DNA of 64,000 bases from Phocaeicola fibrisolvens (GCF_025567125.1 NZ_JAOQJI010000017.1:1-64000); one strand, 5' to 3'. Positions 50,814 to 61,061 are shown, numbered from the stretch's first letter. Translations and numbers: made by a program. The notes: generated by a model from the letters alone, not told the origin.

Positions 50814-50844
50814 CAATTCCGATTGGTGCTGAAATCCACTAAGA

Positions 50845-50905
50845 CATCCCGTGGAAAAGTTTCAAATAATAAATTGAGACTTTTCTGCGGGATGCCTTAT
50901 TTTAA
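50845..50905 (+). terminator. Long hairpin terminator after the PUL regulator
   Basis: A 21-bp stem (50845-50865 with 50874-50894, three non-Watson-Crick positions) with an 8-nt loop is followed by a short T-rich tail (CCTTATTTTA). It separates the regulator from the sigma factor gene. Confidence 0.65.
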
Positions 50906-50997
50906 TGATAATCAAATATATACATGCTTTTTGGTCTTACTGTATGAGGTGAGATTTATTCGAGGTAATATTTGCTCTAAGTTTTTGATAATGTAAA

Positions 50998-51005
50998 TAC
51001 TTTTG
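50998..51005 (+). promoter_or_regulatory. Candidate -7 element upstream of the ECF sigma gene
   Basis: TACTTTTG matches TAnnTTTG, 29 bp before the ATG at 51035. No TTTG is at the ideal -33 distance. Confidence 0.45.
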
Positions 51006-51034
51006 TAGTGTGAAAAACAGAAATGAACTAATTT

Positions 51035-51550
51035 ATGAAAGACCTGACACACACATCCAATGAGCTAATAGCACGAATTTTTGCGGACCATCGCCAGTCA
51101 GTTTTCTTCTATGTTTATAAGAAAATAGGTAAGAAAGAAGATTCTGAAGATTTGGTTCAGGACGCATATCTTCGTCTTTTAGAATATAGGACTATGCTTC
51201 GTCCCGATACCGTGAAATATTTTTTATTTACTATAGTCCGTAACCTGGTGACCGATTATTTTCGCCGTTTTTACAAAAGACAAGAAGTTGTGGGTTTCTT
51301 ACAGGAGTTTTCTCAAACAAGAACAATGGAATCTGATAGCCATGTAATTGTAAAAGATTTGCAGAAACAAGAATGGAATAGAGTAAGGCTATTGCCTCGT
51401 CAGCGTCGTAAGATTTATGTCATGAATCGTTTTGAAGGGAAAAATCTGTCAGAAATAGCATCGGAACTTCATCTGTCACAGCGCACGGTAGAGAATCATC
51501 TGTTTATCAGCCGAAAAGAAGTACGGATGTATATGAAACAATGTATATAA
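51035..51550 (+). CDS. ECF-type RNA polymerase sigma-70 factor
   Basis: The 171-residue protein has region 2 ('RIFADHRQSVFFYVYKKIGKKEDSEDLVQDAYLRLLEY', then 'FLFTIVRNLVTDYFRRFYKR') and region 4 ('LPRQRRKIYVMNRFEGKNLSEIASELHLSQRTVENHLFISRKEV'). It resembles FecI-like PUL sigma factors of Bacteroidetes. These usually come with a FecR-type anti-sigma and a SusC carrying an STN signalling domain; neither is present here. The SusC gene starts 44 bp after its stop, so the two are probably one transcript. Confidence 0.9.
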   Translation: MKDLTHTSNELIARIFADHRQSVFFYVYKKIGKKEDSEDLVQDAYLRLLEYRTMLRPDTVKYFLFTIVRNLVTDYFRRFYKRQEVVGFLQEFSQTRTMESDSHVIVKDLQKQEWNRVRLLPRQRRKIYVMNRFEGKNLSEIASELHLSQRTVENHLFISRKEVRMYMKQCI

Positions 51551-51594
51551 GAGTAAGAATAGGAATCAATATCGTTAATTTAAAATTTAATTTT

Positions 51595-54500
51595 ATGAAG
51601 AATGATTTTCTGAAAAATTCATCACAGAGAGTCCTTTTTTCAGCTTTTATGGCTTCAGCTTTGATTGCGGGAAATCTCACTCCTATGCATGCAGAAATGG
51701 CCTATGTTCAGTCTGCTATGCAATCCGTGAGTGTAAAAGGACAAGTATTGGATGGTAGTGGGATGCCTGTTATCGGTGCGAGTGTTCTTGAAAAAGGAAC
51801 ATCAAATGGGGTTATTACAGACATCGATGGAAATTACTCATTGAAGGTTTCCTCTAAAAGTGCAGTCATTGTCATTTCTTATATCGGATATAAAACCGTA
51901 GAATTGCCTGCATCTGATGCGCGTTTGTCGAAAGTGGTGCTGAAGGAAGATACGGAGGTGTTGGATGAAGTTGTGGTGGTAGGTTATGGTACTCAGAAGA
52001 AGGAATCATTGACTGGTGCGGTGACTGTAGTCGATTCAAAGGCTTTTAAAGAAAAAGGAAGTTTGTCCAGTCCGTTAGCAGCTTTGCAAGGACAAGTTCC
52101 AGGAGTTATGATTTCCCGTTCTTCATCGGCACCGGGTGATGAGAGTTGGAGTATGAATTTACGTGGTTCGGTATCTGTCAACTCAATAGAACCTTTGATT
52201 GTTGTAGATGGAGTGGCTTATACGAGTGTCAACGACCTTCGTTTAATTAATTCCAATGACATAGAATCTATTAATTTCTTGAAGGATGGTGCTGCTGCTA
52301 TTTATGGTTCGCGTGCTGCTGGTGGGGTCGTTTTGATTACGACCAAAAAAGGAAAGGAAGGAAAAACCAAAGTAGAATATAGTGGAACAGCCACGTTGAA
52401 GACTGTTGGTTTGATGCCTCAGTTAATGAGTATAGATCAGTGGGCAGATGGTGTCATGACAGCCTTGGAAAATGATAATAATACTTCCAATAGCTGGTAT
52501 GCCTATGCGCAACTTGCCAAAAAGTATAAGGGTTCATATATTGATTTGCACCAGAGTGCCAATCCTTTTGGCAATGCTGCATTTACTGATGTAAGTGATT
52601 TCGTTTTTGATGACGGAGTGGATTGGTTGGGATCTTTGTTTGGAAGTACTTGGTCTACTGAGCAGAATTTAAGTATTTCAGGTGGTACGGAGCGTTCTTC
52701 TTATCGCCTTTCTCTAAGTTATTTATATGATGGTTCAACTCTTCAGTATGGAAATAATAATAACAACCGATATAATTTCCGTTTGAATAATACCTTTAAG
52801 TTGACGAATAATCTGACTTTGGACTCATCCATTTCATATAATCGTCAAGAGCAGGTGTCGCCCTCTATGATTGGTTCTGTTTTGACGGTGAGTGTGCCGA
52901 TGCCTGGTTTACCTCTTACTACGGTGGATGGAAAGCCTTACGCATGGGGTACATGGGGATCTCCTGTGGCAAAAGTTTCTGAAGGAGGTGACAATCGACT
53001 GTCGGTGTCGGCTTTTAGTGTAAGTGAAACATTGAACTGGACATTGACAGACTGGCTGACAGCTAACGCTAACGTGGGGTACAATACTAGTACAGCAACA
53101 AGAAATCAGACAGAAAATGCAATTACTTATTATAATTATTTAGGTGATACGCAAGTGTTGATTGATCCTGTACAAGGAAATTCATATTATAAACAAACTA
53201 GTTCAAGAACGGATTTTTATTCGGTAACTGGTTTCTTGAATGCACATAAAACATTTAATGAAGATCACGATTTAAGTTTGACAGTTGGTGCTCAATATGA
53301 ATTCAAAGAGTATACTTATTTTGGCGCAAAAGTGAAAGATACTCAGACTGGTTTGGAGATTGTAAATGGTTCGGGCGAGATTACTCTAAGTGGAGATGAA
53401 GACAAGTATCAGAATGCCAATATGTCTTATTTCGGGCGATTCAACTATAGTTATAAGGATAAGTACTTGTTGGAGTTGAATGGACGCTATGACGGTTCTT
53501 CAAAATTTCAACCAGCGAATCGTTGGGATTTATTCTATGGGGCTTCTTTAGGTTGGAGAATGAAGCAGGAAGCTTTTATGCAGGATATTGACTGGCTGAG
53601 CGATTTGAAACTGCGTGTATCTTATGCCGAGATGGGAAACCAGAGTGGGATTGCAAACTACGATGGCGTGCAATTGTATGATGTAGTGGCTGGTACAGGT
53701 GCTTATGTCGGTGATGGAAAATTGTCATATATCAAAACCAATGGTGAACTGGCATCTAATTCTCGTAGTTGGGAACGCATTAAGAATTATAATGTCGGTT
53801 TGGATTTCGGATTCTTGAATGGAGCGTTGAGTGGTTCGGTAGAGGCCTTTCTTAAAAAGAACGATAACATGTTGGTCAGCATTACATACCCTGGCATTTT
53901 AGGGGATAAAGCTCCTAAAGCCAATGCCGGGAAATTCAAGGATTGGGGATTTGAAGGTCAAATGACGTATCGTGGAAACATCGCTGGAGTAAATTATTAT
54001 GTGGGTGGAACTTTTACTTTTGCGCGCAATGAACTGGTGGATTATGGTGGTACAACTGTATTGAAATCTGGCTATACTACGACTCAGCAAGGATATGCAT
54101 TGAATTCTATTTTTGGACTCCGTTATGGAGGCAAGATTCAGAATGAGGAACAATTGCAGGCTTATTTGGCCAAATATTATGAAAACAATGGAATCAATAT
54201 GCCAAGCAACTTGCGTGTGGGTGATAATATGTATTGTGATGAAAATGGAGATGGTGTATTAGATGAAAAGGATTACATTTATTTGGGAAGTGATACGCCT
54301 GAAATCTCTTATTCTTTTAATGCCGGAGCTTCTTATAAAGGTTTTGATATCAATGTGATTTTTCAGGGGTCGGCCAATCGTTTTGTATACCGTGGTATAG
54401 ATAACTGGACTGTTCCTTTTCGAGCTAATTATACGAATACTATCACCTCTTCTATTGGGAACGTGTGGAGTCCGGAGAATCCAAATGCCTATTATGCACC

Positions 54501-54795
54501 GTATACCAACGATGCCAATATAAATAACTACAATTATCAGGCATCTTCTTTGACTTCTCAGGATGGACGATATCTGCGTTTGAAAAATTTGACCATTGGT
54601 TATACGTTTACAAATAAACTGTTACAAAAAATTAAGTTTTTGCAAGGGGCACGTATTTACGCAACAGGTACAGACTTATGGGAAACAACAAAGATAAAAG
54701 ATGGCTGGGATCCGGAAGCGGCGCGCGATGCTACAGGACTGAAGCGTTATCCATTTACACGTAATTTTACATTTGGTGTTAATCTAACCTTTTAA
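51595..54795 (+). CDS. SusC/RagA-family TonB-dependent outer-membrane transporter
   Basis: The start at 51595 (MKNDFLKNSSQRVLFSAFMASALIAG) yields a signal peptide; the in-frame ATG at 51541 lies inside the sigma gene. The 1066-residue protein has a carboxypeptidase-D-like regulatory domain ('VKGQVLDGSGMPVIGASVLEKGTSNGVITDIDGNYSL'), the TonB-box region 'LDEVVVVGYGTQKKESLTGAV', a plug domain ('INFLKDGAAAIYGSRAAGGVVLITTKKG') and a C-terminal barrel ending in Phe. No STN domain precedes the first domain. It imports oligosaccharides with the SusD protein encoded 13 bp on. Confidence 0.96.
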   Translation: MKNDFLKNSSQRVLFSAFMASALIAGNLTPMHAEMAYVQSAMQSVSVKGQVLDGSGMPVIGASVLEKGTSNGVITDIDGNYSLKVSSKSAVIVISYIGYKTVELPASDARLSKVVLKEDTEVLDEVVVVGYGTQKKESLTGAVTVVDSKAFKEKGSLSSPLAALQGQVPGVMISRSSSAPGDESWSMNLRGSVSVNSIEPLIVVDGVAYTSVNDLRLINSNDIESINFLKDGAAAIYGSRAAGGVVLITTKKGKEGKTKVEYSGTATLKTVGLMPQLMSIDQWADGVMTALENDNNTSNSWYAYAQLAKKYKGSYIDLHQSANPFGNAAFTDVSDFVFDDGVDWLGSLFGSTWSTEQNLSISGGTERSSYRLSLSYLYDGSTLQYGNNNNNRYNFRLNNTFKLTNNLTLDSSISYNRQEQVSPSMIGSVLTVSVPMPGLPLTTVDGKPYAWGTWGSPVAKVSEGGDNRLSVSAFSVSETLNWTLTDWLTANANVGYNTSTATRNQTENAITYYNYLGDTQVLIDPVQGNSYYKQTSSRTDFYSVTGFLNAHKTFNEDHDLSLTVGAQYEFKEYTYFGAKVKDTQTGLEIVNGSGEITLSGDEDKYQNANMSYFGRFNYSYKDKYLLELNGRYDGSSKFQPANRWDLFYGASLGWRMKQEAFMQDIDWLSDLKLRVSYAEMGNQSGIANYDGVQLYDVVAGTGAYVGDGKLSYIKTNGELASNSRSWERIKNYNVGLDFGFLNGALSGSVEAFLKKNDNMLVSITYPGILGDKAPKANAGKFKDWGFEGQMTYRGNIAGVNYYVGGTFTFARNELVDYGGTTVLKSGYTTTQQGYALNSIFGLRYGGKIQNEEQLQAYLAKYYENNGINMPSNLRVGDNMYCDENGDGVLDEKDYIYLGSDTPEISYSFNAGASYKGFDINVIFQGSANRFVYRGIDNWTVPFRANYTNTITSSIGNVWSPENPNAYYAPYTNDANINNYNYQASSLTSQDGRYLRLKNLTIGYTFTNKLLQKIKFLQGARIYATGTDLWETTKIKDGWDPEAARDATGLKRYPFTRNFTFGVNLTF

Positions 54796-54808
54796 ATAGA
54801 AAACCTTT

Positions 54809-56554
54809 ATGAAAAAAAGATATTATTTCAAGGCAGCATGCTTGTCAATCTTGAGTTTGTTTGCCGTGTCATGTTTGGATTTGGAACCGAAGGCACAATT
54901 AGGAGATAATTTGGTATGGGACAAAGCTGATAACTTTCAATTGTTTGCTAATCAATTTTACAGTTGGACACGTGATTTTCAACTTTCTGCCACCAATACT
55001 TATGGTAATGGAGTGAGTGATGGACCTCATAGTGATTATCGTTCTGATTTGATAGCTACTTCTTCTATCAATACTTATAGTCAAGGAACTAATGTGATAC
55101 CGTCGGAGGATGCAAATTACACGACGTTGTATAAGCAGATTTATTATACGAACTTGTTGTTGAACCGGGCTGAATCGTTTTCAGATAAGGCTGCCATTGC
55201 CGTACCAGTGGCGGAAGCAAAATTCTTTCGTGCATATTGTCATTTTGAACTTGTACAGATTTGGGGTAATGCGATATTGCTGACACGACCTTTAGATTTG
55301 GATTCCGAGGAGTTATATGCTGTTCGGAATGACCGGGGAGAGGTGATTGATCAGGTTATTGCTGATTTGCAGGATGCGGCGGAAGCATTGCCGGAAACTG
55401 CAGATGCAGGCAAACTTACCAAATATGCGGCTTATGCCATGCTTTCCCGTGTAGCACTTTATGAAGGTACGTGGCAGAAGTTTCATACTAATGGAGCAGA
55501 TACCGAGAATAATACAGAGCGAAGTACCGAATTATTGACACTTGCTAAGGAAGCTGCTTATCAGGTAATAAAAGACAATAAATATAAACTCTTTTATAAT
55601 GAAACACTAGGAAATCAGAGTTATCGTTATATGTTTATTTTGGAAGATGCAGCTCAGTGTAATCCGGCGAATCTGCATAAGAGTGATAATACGGAATATA
55701 TTCTATCGCATCGGCACCGTGATGGAGATAAGGGAACTAATATTACTCATGGAATGTTGGCAAACGTTTGTTACATTACTCGCAAAATGGCAAATATGTA
55801 TTTGTGTTCCAATGGATTGCCGATAGATAAAGCAGGTGATTTATTTAAAGGATATTCTGGTGCTACTACAGAATTCCAGAATCGTGACAACCGTATGACT
55901 AATACCTTGATTCAGCATGGACAGAAATATTGGAATAATGATGGTAAATGGCGCACTACTTGGAATGATGAGGATTTGAATAATAGTTTGGTGATGGATG
56001 TACGTTCAAACAGTGGTTATCAAAATTATAAATGGTGTGTAGAACGTCAGGTGGCCGATTATTATGAGTCGATTGATTATCCGGTAATTCGTTATGCTGA
56101 AGTCTTGTTGAACTATGTGGAGGCCGTTTATGAGTTGCAGGGCAATATCAGTAATAGTGATTTGCAGTATCTGAATCAGGTACGTACGCGGGTAAATCCG
56201 GATATGCCGGAATTGACCAATGAATTTGTCAGTCAACATGGATTGTCTATGCGTGAAGAAATTCGTAGGGAACGTACGGTAGAGTTGTTCCTGGAAGGAT
56301 TCCGAATTGATGATTTAAAGCGCTGGGCTACGGCTCCTGAAGAAATGCCTCAGGATCAGCTTGGGGTACAGGTAAAAGGTACTTGGTTTGAAACAAACTG
56401 GTCGGCGCAGTCTCGTCAGTTAAATAGTGATGGATGCATTATCTTATATGACGGACGTGTATGGGATGATAAATTGTATTTGTATCCATTACCTTCCGAT
56501 CAATTGCAGTTGAATCCACAATTGGGACAGAATCCGGGGTGGACTAATAATTAA
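54809..56554 (+). CDS. SusD/RagB-family surface glycan-binding lipoprotein
   Basis: The 581-residue product has a lipoprotein signal with lipidated Cys22 ('LFAVSCLDLEP'). It shows the SusD pattern: an N-terminal 'FQLFANQFYSWTRD', helical TPR-like segments ('AKFFRAYCHFELVQIWG'), and the C-terminal 'PVIRYAEVLLNYVEAVYELQG' and 'MREEIRRERTVELFLEGFRIDDLKRW' blocks. It partners SusC as the lid over the transporter. Confidence 0.96.
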   Translation: MKKRYYFKAACLSILSLFAVSCLDLEPKAQLGDNLVWDKADNFQLFANQFYSWTRDFQLSATNTYGNGVSDGPHSDYRSDLIATSSINTYSQGTNVIPSEDANYTTLYKQIYYTNLLLNRAESFSDKAAIAVPVAEAKFFRAYCHFELVQIWGNAILLTRPLDLDSEELYAVRNDRGEVIDQVIADLQDAAEALPETADAGKLTKYAAYAMLSRVALYEGTWQKFHTNGADTENNTERSTELLTLAKEAAYQVIKDNKYKLFYNETLGNQSYRYMFILEDAAQCNPANLHKSDNTEYILSHRHRDGDKGTNITHGMLANVCYITRKMANMYLCSNGLPIDKAGDLFKGYSGATTEFQNRDNRMTNTLIQHGQKYWNNDGKWRTTWNDEDLNNSLVMDVRSNSGYQNYKWCVERQVADYYESIDYPVIRYAEVLLNYVEAVYELQGNISNSDLQYLNQVRTRVNPDMPELTNEFVSQHGLSMREEIRRERTVELFLEGFRIDDLKRWATAPEEMPQDQLGVQVKGTWFETNWSAQSRQLNSDGCIILYDGRVWDDKLYLYPLPSDQLQLNPQLGQNPGWTNN

Positions 56555-56584
56555 ATTCATGTGTATTCACTTTAAAAGGATTTT

Positions 56585-58153
56585 ATGATGATATCTAATT
56601 TATATAGAAAATTAAATGCCCTGTTGTTAGGGGTAACAGCTGTCACGATGATGGCTTGCCAGGAAGATGAAACAGGTGATTTGTATGAAGCTATTTATCC
56701 GAAATCAATCACACTTGATATTCCGGAAAGTGTAAGACCTTTGATTTATCAGGATGAGAACGGTACCAATGTTTTGCCTTTGCTGAAGGGAGAAGAAGTG
56801 CAATTGGGCTATACTATACTTCCTGAAAATATTACTTTTAATGAAGTTGCTTGGTCTTCAAGTGATGAAAATGTGGCTACTGTAGATGAAAATGGAAAAG
56901 TGAAGGCTGTCAATGGAAACGGAAGTACCTATTCCATCGTGCAGGTGTCTCCTTCCGTCTTTTTTACTGGAAGCGGTATATACAGCACCCTGAAAGTAAT
57001 GGTTTCAGATGAACTGATACAAGCTGAAAATATTTCTTTGTCGTCAGAAGCTGATCAAGTGTATATGGGGGAGAGTATGCAACTGCATTATACTATCTTT
57101 CCTGAAAACACAACTTATAAAACTGTGAGATGGAGCAGTTCGAATGAATCTGTAGCAACGGTGGATGAGAATGGTGTGGTTACAGCGCATGTCATTGATG
57201 CAAATACAGAAACAGTTACCATCACGGCTTCAGCTTTGGATGGTTCACAGGTATATGCAGACAAACAACTGAAGATAATGAAAATTGTTCAACCGGAGGA
57301 TGTGGCCATAGATCAAAGCTATTCGATTGAACAAAATTATTTGTGGGCTATTACGGATAAAACAGTTAAATTATCTTATACCACAACGCCTTCTGATTGT
57401 ACAACATCCTTGATACAGTGGACTTCAAGCAATGAGGAAATCGCTACTGTTAGTCAGGGAGTGGTATCCTTTAATCAGAATGGAGTGTTTGGAGATGTGA
57501 CGATTACGGCAACGTGTCCTGAAACTGGGAAAACTTCTTCTATCAATTTACGCTTGGAAGAAGGTCTGGTACGTGAATTGTTCCATGATGAGAATAATTA
57601 TACATGGTATAATGCGAAACAAAGTAATAGTGGAACGGAATCGTCTCACGTATGGCATGATGGGTATGTAACTGTGACTACTTATGCACAAAGTGCTACC
57701 AAGCAACGTGGTGACTTTAAATGCTGGAGTCCGAAAACCTGGTTGCATGCTGGTAAGTATCCTATTTTTGCTATCCGCATGGAAGATGTGGCCGATAAAT
57801 ATAAAGACGAGGGTGTGACTGCACGTAATATTAATTTGGATGCTTCTGGAACATGTGGAGGAGCTAATTTTAGTGGAAATCTAGGTGGTTCGAACAACAA
57901 GTATAAATATAATTATAAATGTAGTGATGGCAGTCGTGTGTTTGTTTACGATTTGTCTTCTCAATCATGGGCCAATGGTGGCTTGTTGCCTACTACTTCT
58001 GTAGCAGAGTTCACGACTTTACAGTTCAAATATGCTGATATTGCAACGATTGACCATCAGATTCAATATAATGTATATTGGGTACAGACCTTTAAGAGTC
58101 TGGATGATTTGAAAGCCTATCTGGATAAGGAAGGGTTGACTTATGAAGAATGA
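56585..58153 (+). CDS. PUL surface lipoprotein with three Big_2-type Ig-like domains
   Basis: The 522-residue product has a lipobox ('VTMMACQED', Cys25). Three bacterial Ig-like (Big_2) repeats follow, marked by 'VAWSSSDENVATVDENGKVKAV' (about 95), 'VRWSSSNESVATVDENGVVTA' (about 185) and 'IQWTSSNEEIATVSQGVVSF' (about 278). The last 190 residues form a beta-rich domain with many Trp and Tyr ('NNYTWYNAKQSNSG', 'DFKCWSPKTWLHAGKYPIFAIRMEDV') that may be a DUF4979-like glycan-binding module. Position after susD and the layout fit a SusE/SusF-like surface binding protein. Confidence 0.82.
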   Translation: MMISNLYRKLNALLLGVTAVTMMACQEDETGDLYEAIYPKSITLDIPESVRPLIYQDENGTNVLPLLKGEEVQLGYTILPENITFNEVAWSSSDENVATVDENGKVKAVNGNGSTYSIVQVSPSVFFTGSGIYSTLKVMVSDELIQAENISLSSEADQVYMGESMQLHYTIFPENTTYKTVRWSSSNESVATVDENGVVTAHVIDANTETVTITASALDGSQVYADKQLKIMKIVQPEDVAIDQSYSIEQNYLWAITDKTVKLSYTTTPSDCTTSLIQWTSSNEEIATVSQGVVSFNQNGVFGDVTITATCPETGKTSSINLRLEEGLVRELFHDENNYTWYNAKQSNSGTESSHVWHDGYVTVTTYAQSATKQRGDFKCWSPKTWLHAGKYPIFAIRMEDVADKYKDEGVTARNINLDASGTCGGANFSGNLGGSNNKYKYNYKCSDGSRVFVYDLSSQSWANGGLLPTTSVAEFTTLQFKYADIATIDHQIQYNVYWVQTFKSLDDLKAYLDKEGLTYEE

Positions 58154-58174
58154 AAATTATAAAACAAAGGAACT

Positions 58175-59569
58175 ATGATAAAAACAGTCAAGTTATTTGC
58201 AGGAGCAACGCTACTTATGGTAGCGTTCTCTTCCTGCTATGAGAATGAATATGGCGTAGTAGATCTTACGATGCCTGAAGATAATCCTAATGTAACTGTA
58301 GCGGGTGAGTATGTATACAATCATCCTTGCGCAATGTACAATGAAGCCGATTTCGTGCGTGTCAAAAAAATGCTGGACGAGGGAACGTCACCGGTCGAAG
58401 TGGAAACAGAATTTACAAATTTGAAGAATAGTCCGTATACGCTGTTGTCGTATGTGCCTTCTCCTCAAGAGGAAATCGTCCGGGGAGATGCCACTGGTAC
58501 TGTGGCTGGAAAAGAAAATTATGCTTATGCAATGCGAGATGCAGCTGCCGCATATCAGACTGCTATCTTGTGGAAACTGACAGGGGATACGAAATATGCG
58601 GATCTTTCTGTAAGGATTTTAAATGCTTGGGCTGACGTTTGTAAACGTATAACTTCAAATGATGCGAACCAGATGCTGGCTGCTGGATGTCAGGGGTATA
58701 CATTTGCTAATGCTGCTGAAATTATGCAGACATACAGCGGATGGAACGAGAACGATGTAATTGATTTTAAAAGATGGATAGTAGAGGTGTTCGCTTCTAA
58801 AAATAAAGATTTTTTGGATAATCATCAAGGAACAAATAATTGTCCGCTCCATTATTGGTCAAACTGGGATTTGGTGAATATGTGCTCGTATTGGGCCATT
58901 GGTGTGTTGACGGAAAATGACGAGATGGTGAATTTTGTGGTAAACTACTTTTATTCGGGTGCAGGCAACGGATGTCTTGACAATCTGATTCAGGCTACGT
59001 TTGATGACCCTCTGGAAAGTGGAGAACAGATTTGTCAGAATCAGGAAAGTGGACGAGACCAGGGGCATGCGAGCATGTCACTTGCTGTGACTGCCAATCT
59101 GTGTCAGATGGCTTATACGCTTTATCAGGATAATCAGTCTGTTCCTCAGTTGGATTTTTTTGCAGCAAACGATAATGCCATTATGAAAATGGGCGAATAT
59201 ATTGCTCTTTTTAATTTGAAGAACGGCACAGACAATGCGAATGCAACAGGACAATGGTTAATAAGCGCAGCTAAGATGCCATTTCAAGAATATAAGTATT
59301 GCATTGATTGTTCTTGTAAGGATAAAAACCATGGGGCAGACCAAAAAGTAGTGGCTGATGATGAAAGCCGTGGCACAGTACGTCCAGGTTGGGAAATTTT
59401 ATATCATCATTATGCGAAGGTAAAAAATCTAAGTAGTGGTTACACTTATACAAAGCAGTTTGCAGATAAGATTCGTCCGGAAGGAGGGGCAGGTGACAGC
59501 CGTTATGGTAGTAATAGTGGAGCCTTCGATCAACTTGGATGGGGAACTTTAATGCTGTATCAAAAATAA
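58175..59569 (+). CDS. Alginate-lyase-superfamily polysaccharide lyase, lipoprotein
   Basis: The 464-residue product has a lipobox ('VAFSSCYEN', Cys21) and an all-helical toroid-type sequence ('MRDAAAAYQTAILWKLTGDTKYADLSVRILNAWADVCKRI') typical of the alginate_lyase (PF05426) superfamily. Likely active-site segments are 'NNCPLHYWSNWDL' (Asn222, His226) and 'ESGRDQGHASMSL' (His298). Relatives include PL38-like enzymes acting on glucuronan or alginate, so the target probably has a uronic acid. The exact polysaccharide lyase family is not certain. It lies 21 bp after the Ig-like protein gene. Confidence 0.78.
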   Translation: MIKTVKLFAGATLLMVAFSSCYENEYGVVDLTMPEDNPNVTVAGEYVYNHPCAMYNEADFVRVKKMLDEGTSPVEVETEFTNLKNSPYTLLSYVPSPQEEIVRGDATGTVAGKENYAYAMRDAAAAYQTAILWKLTGDTKYADLSVRILNAWADVCKRITSNDANQMLAAGCQGYTFANAAEIMQTYSGWNENDVIDFKRWIVEVFASKNKDFLDNHQGTNNCPLHYWSNWDLVNMCSYWAIGVLTENDEMVNFVVNYFYSGAGNGCLDNLIQATFDDPLESGEQICQNQESGRDQGHASMSLAVTANLCQMAYTLYQDNQSVPQLDFFAANDNAIMKMGEYIALFNLKNGTDNANATGQWLISAAKMPFQEYKYCIDCSCKDKNHGADQKVVADDESRGTVRPGWEILYHHYAKVKNLSSGYTYTKQFADKIRPEGGAGDSRYGSNSGAFDQLGWGTLMLYQK

Positions 59570-59654
59570 TTAGGTATAAGTCCGAAAATGCCTTGTACTT
59601 TTGAGAAAGAGTATAGGGCATTTTTGCCTTTGTTTAGACTTGATATTTAAGACT

Positions 59655-61061
59655 ATGAGAATAATAAATTGCGTGAAAAGATTTTTGGGGGTGTTAGCCT
59701 TTGGGGTATTTGTATGGAATGTTCAGGCACAGGTTGTTACGAATCCAGACATTCAACGTACGGGTATGGCACATAATGATGATTATACAGTGAGGGTACG
59801 GGTACCGGATGAAGAGTGGCAGGATTTGTTTGAATACAATGTACAGGTAGACATGGACAAGATACAAGATGCTTCCATGGTGCAATTTGACATGAATGGA
59901 AAGGTAGAGGTGATGGTAAAAAAGAATAACGGAAATTTCCGGGATGTTTCCATACGTCCACATCATAATCAGATAGCGTATAGACGGGTAGGGGATGCCA
60001 TTCTTTTTACATTGGACAAACCTCAGCATCTTTCTATAGAATTTGATGGAGACAGGTTGCATAATTTGCATTTATTTGCAAATCCCTTGGAGACAGAAAC
60101 TTATATTGCAGCGTCAAAAAAGGTTATGTATTTTGGCCCAGGAATACATCGTCCGGATGATTTGCCTAATAATCAGATTCGCATACCTAGTCATACTACC
60201 GTTTATTTGGCTTATGGAGCAGTAGTTAAAGCCAAACTGTTAGTTGATCATGCGGAGGATGTTCGGATTATAGGTCGCGGAATATTGGACCATCCCGTTC
60301 GTGGCATTGAGATTACAAATTCCAGAAATGTATATGTAGAAGGGATTACAGTCGTAAATCCTGATCATTACACAATCTTTGGTGGTGGCTCTCAGGGGAT
60401 TACTATAAAAAACTTGAAGTCTTTTAGTTGCAAGGGATGGAGTGATGGGATTGACCTGATGTGCTGTCGGGATGTGGTGATTGATCAGGTTTTCATGCGT
60501 AATAGTGACGATTGCATTGCTTTGTATAATCATCGATGGAATTGGTGGGGCGGTTCGAAGAATTTGGTATTGCAGAATTCTGTATTGTGGGCTGATGTAG
60601 CGCATCCGATTAACATTGGTGGGCATGGCGACCCGGAATCTTCTGAAGGAGAAATAATTGAGAATTTGGTTTTCCGAAACATTGATATTTTGGAACACGA
60701 TGAAGACGATCGCATGTATCAAGGATGCATGACGATATCTGTTGGTGATAAAAATTGGGCTAGAGATATTCTGTTTGAGGATATTCGTGTAGAACGTATT
60801 CAGGAGGGAAGGCTTTTTAATATCAGTGTCAACTTTAATCCTAAGTACGATAAACAGCCCGGAAGAGGGATATCACACGTTGTTTTTCGTAATATATCTT
60901 ATGAGGGTGTGGGAGAGAACCCTTCTCAGGTAAAGGGATTGGACCGGAATCGGATGGTACGTGATATTCTATTTGACAATGTAGTAGTAAATGGAAAGAA
61001 GATGGAACATCTGGAAGATATTGATTCGAATGAGTTTGTAGAAAATGTAAGATTTAAATGA
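59655..61061 (+). CDS. GH28-like right-handed beta-helix glycoside hydrolase
   Basis: The start at 59655 (MRIINCVKRFLGVLAFGVFVWNVQAQ) gives a signal peptide; the upstream in-frame start does not. Residues 27-150 are a beta-sandwich-like domain not usual in pectinases. The beta-helix that follows has polygalacturonase-type motifs: 'GWSDGIDL' (261-268), 'RNSDDCIALYN' (282-292) and 'NIGGHGDP' (320-327). The terminal R-x-K motif of GH28 is not obvious. GH28 or a GH49-like inverting hydrolase are both possible. The substrate is inferred to be a uronic-acid or mixed glycan from its neighbours. Confidence 0.75.
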   Translation: MRIINCVKRFLGVLAFGVFVWNVQAQVVTNPDIQRTGMAHNDDYTVRVRVPDEEWQDLFEYNVQVDMDKIQDASMVQFDMNGKVEVMVKKNNGNFRDVSIRPHHNQIAYRRVGDAILFTLDKPQHLSIEFDGDRLHNLHLFANPLETETYIAASKKVMYFGPGIHRPDDLPNNQIRIPSHTTVYLAYGAVVKAKLLVDHAEDVRIIGRGILDHPVRGIEITNSRNVYVEGITVVNPDHYTIFGGGSQGITIKNLKSFSCKGWSDGIDLMCCRDVVIDQVFMRNSDDCIALYNHRWNWWGGSKNLVLQNSVLWADVAHPINIGGHGDPESSEGEIIENLVFRNIDILEHDEDDRMYQGCMTISVGDKNWARDILFEDIRVERIQEGRLFNISVNFNPKYDKQPGRGISHVVFRNISYEGVGENPSQVKGLDRNRMVRDILFDNVVVNGKKMEHLEDIDSNEFVENVRFK

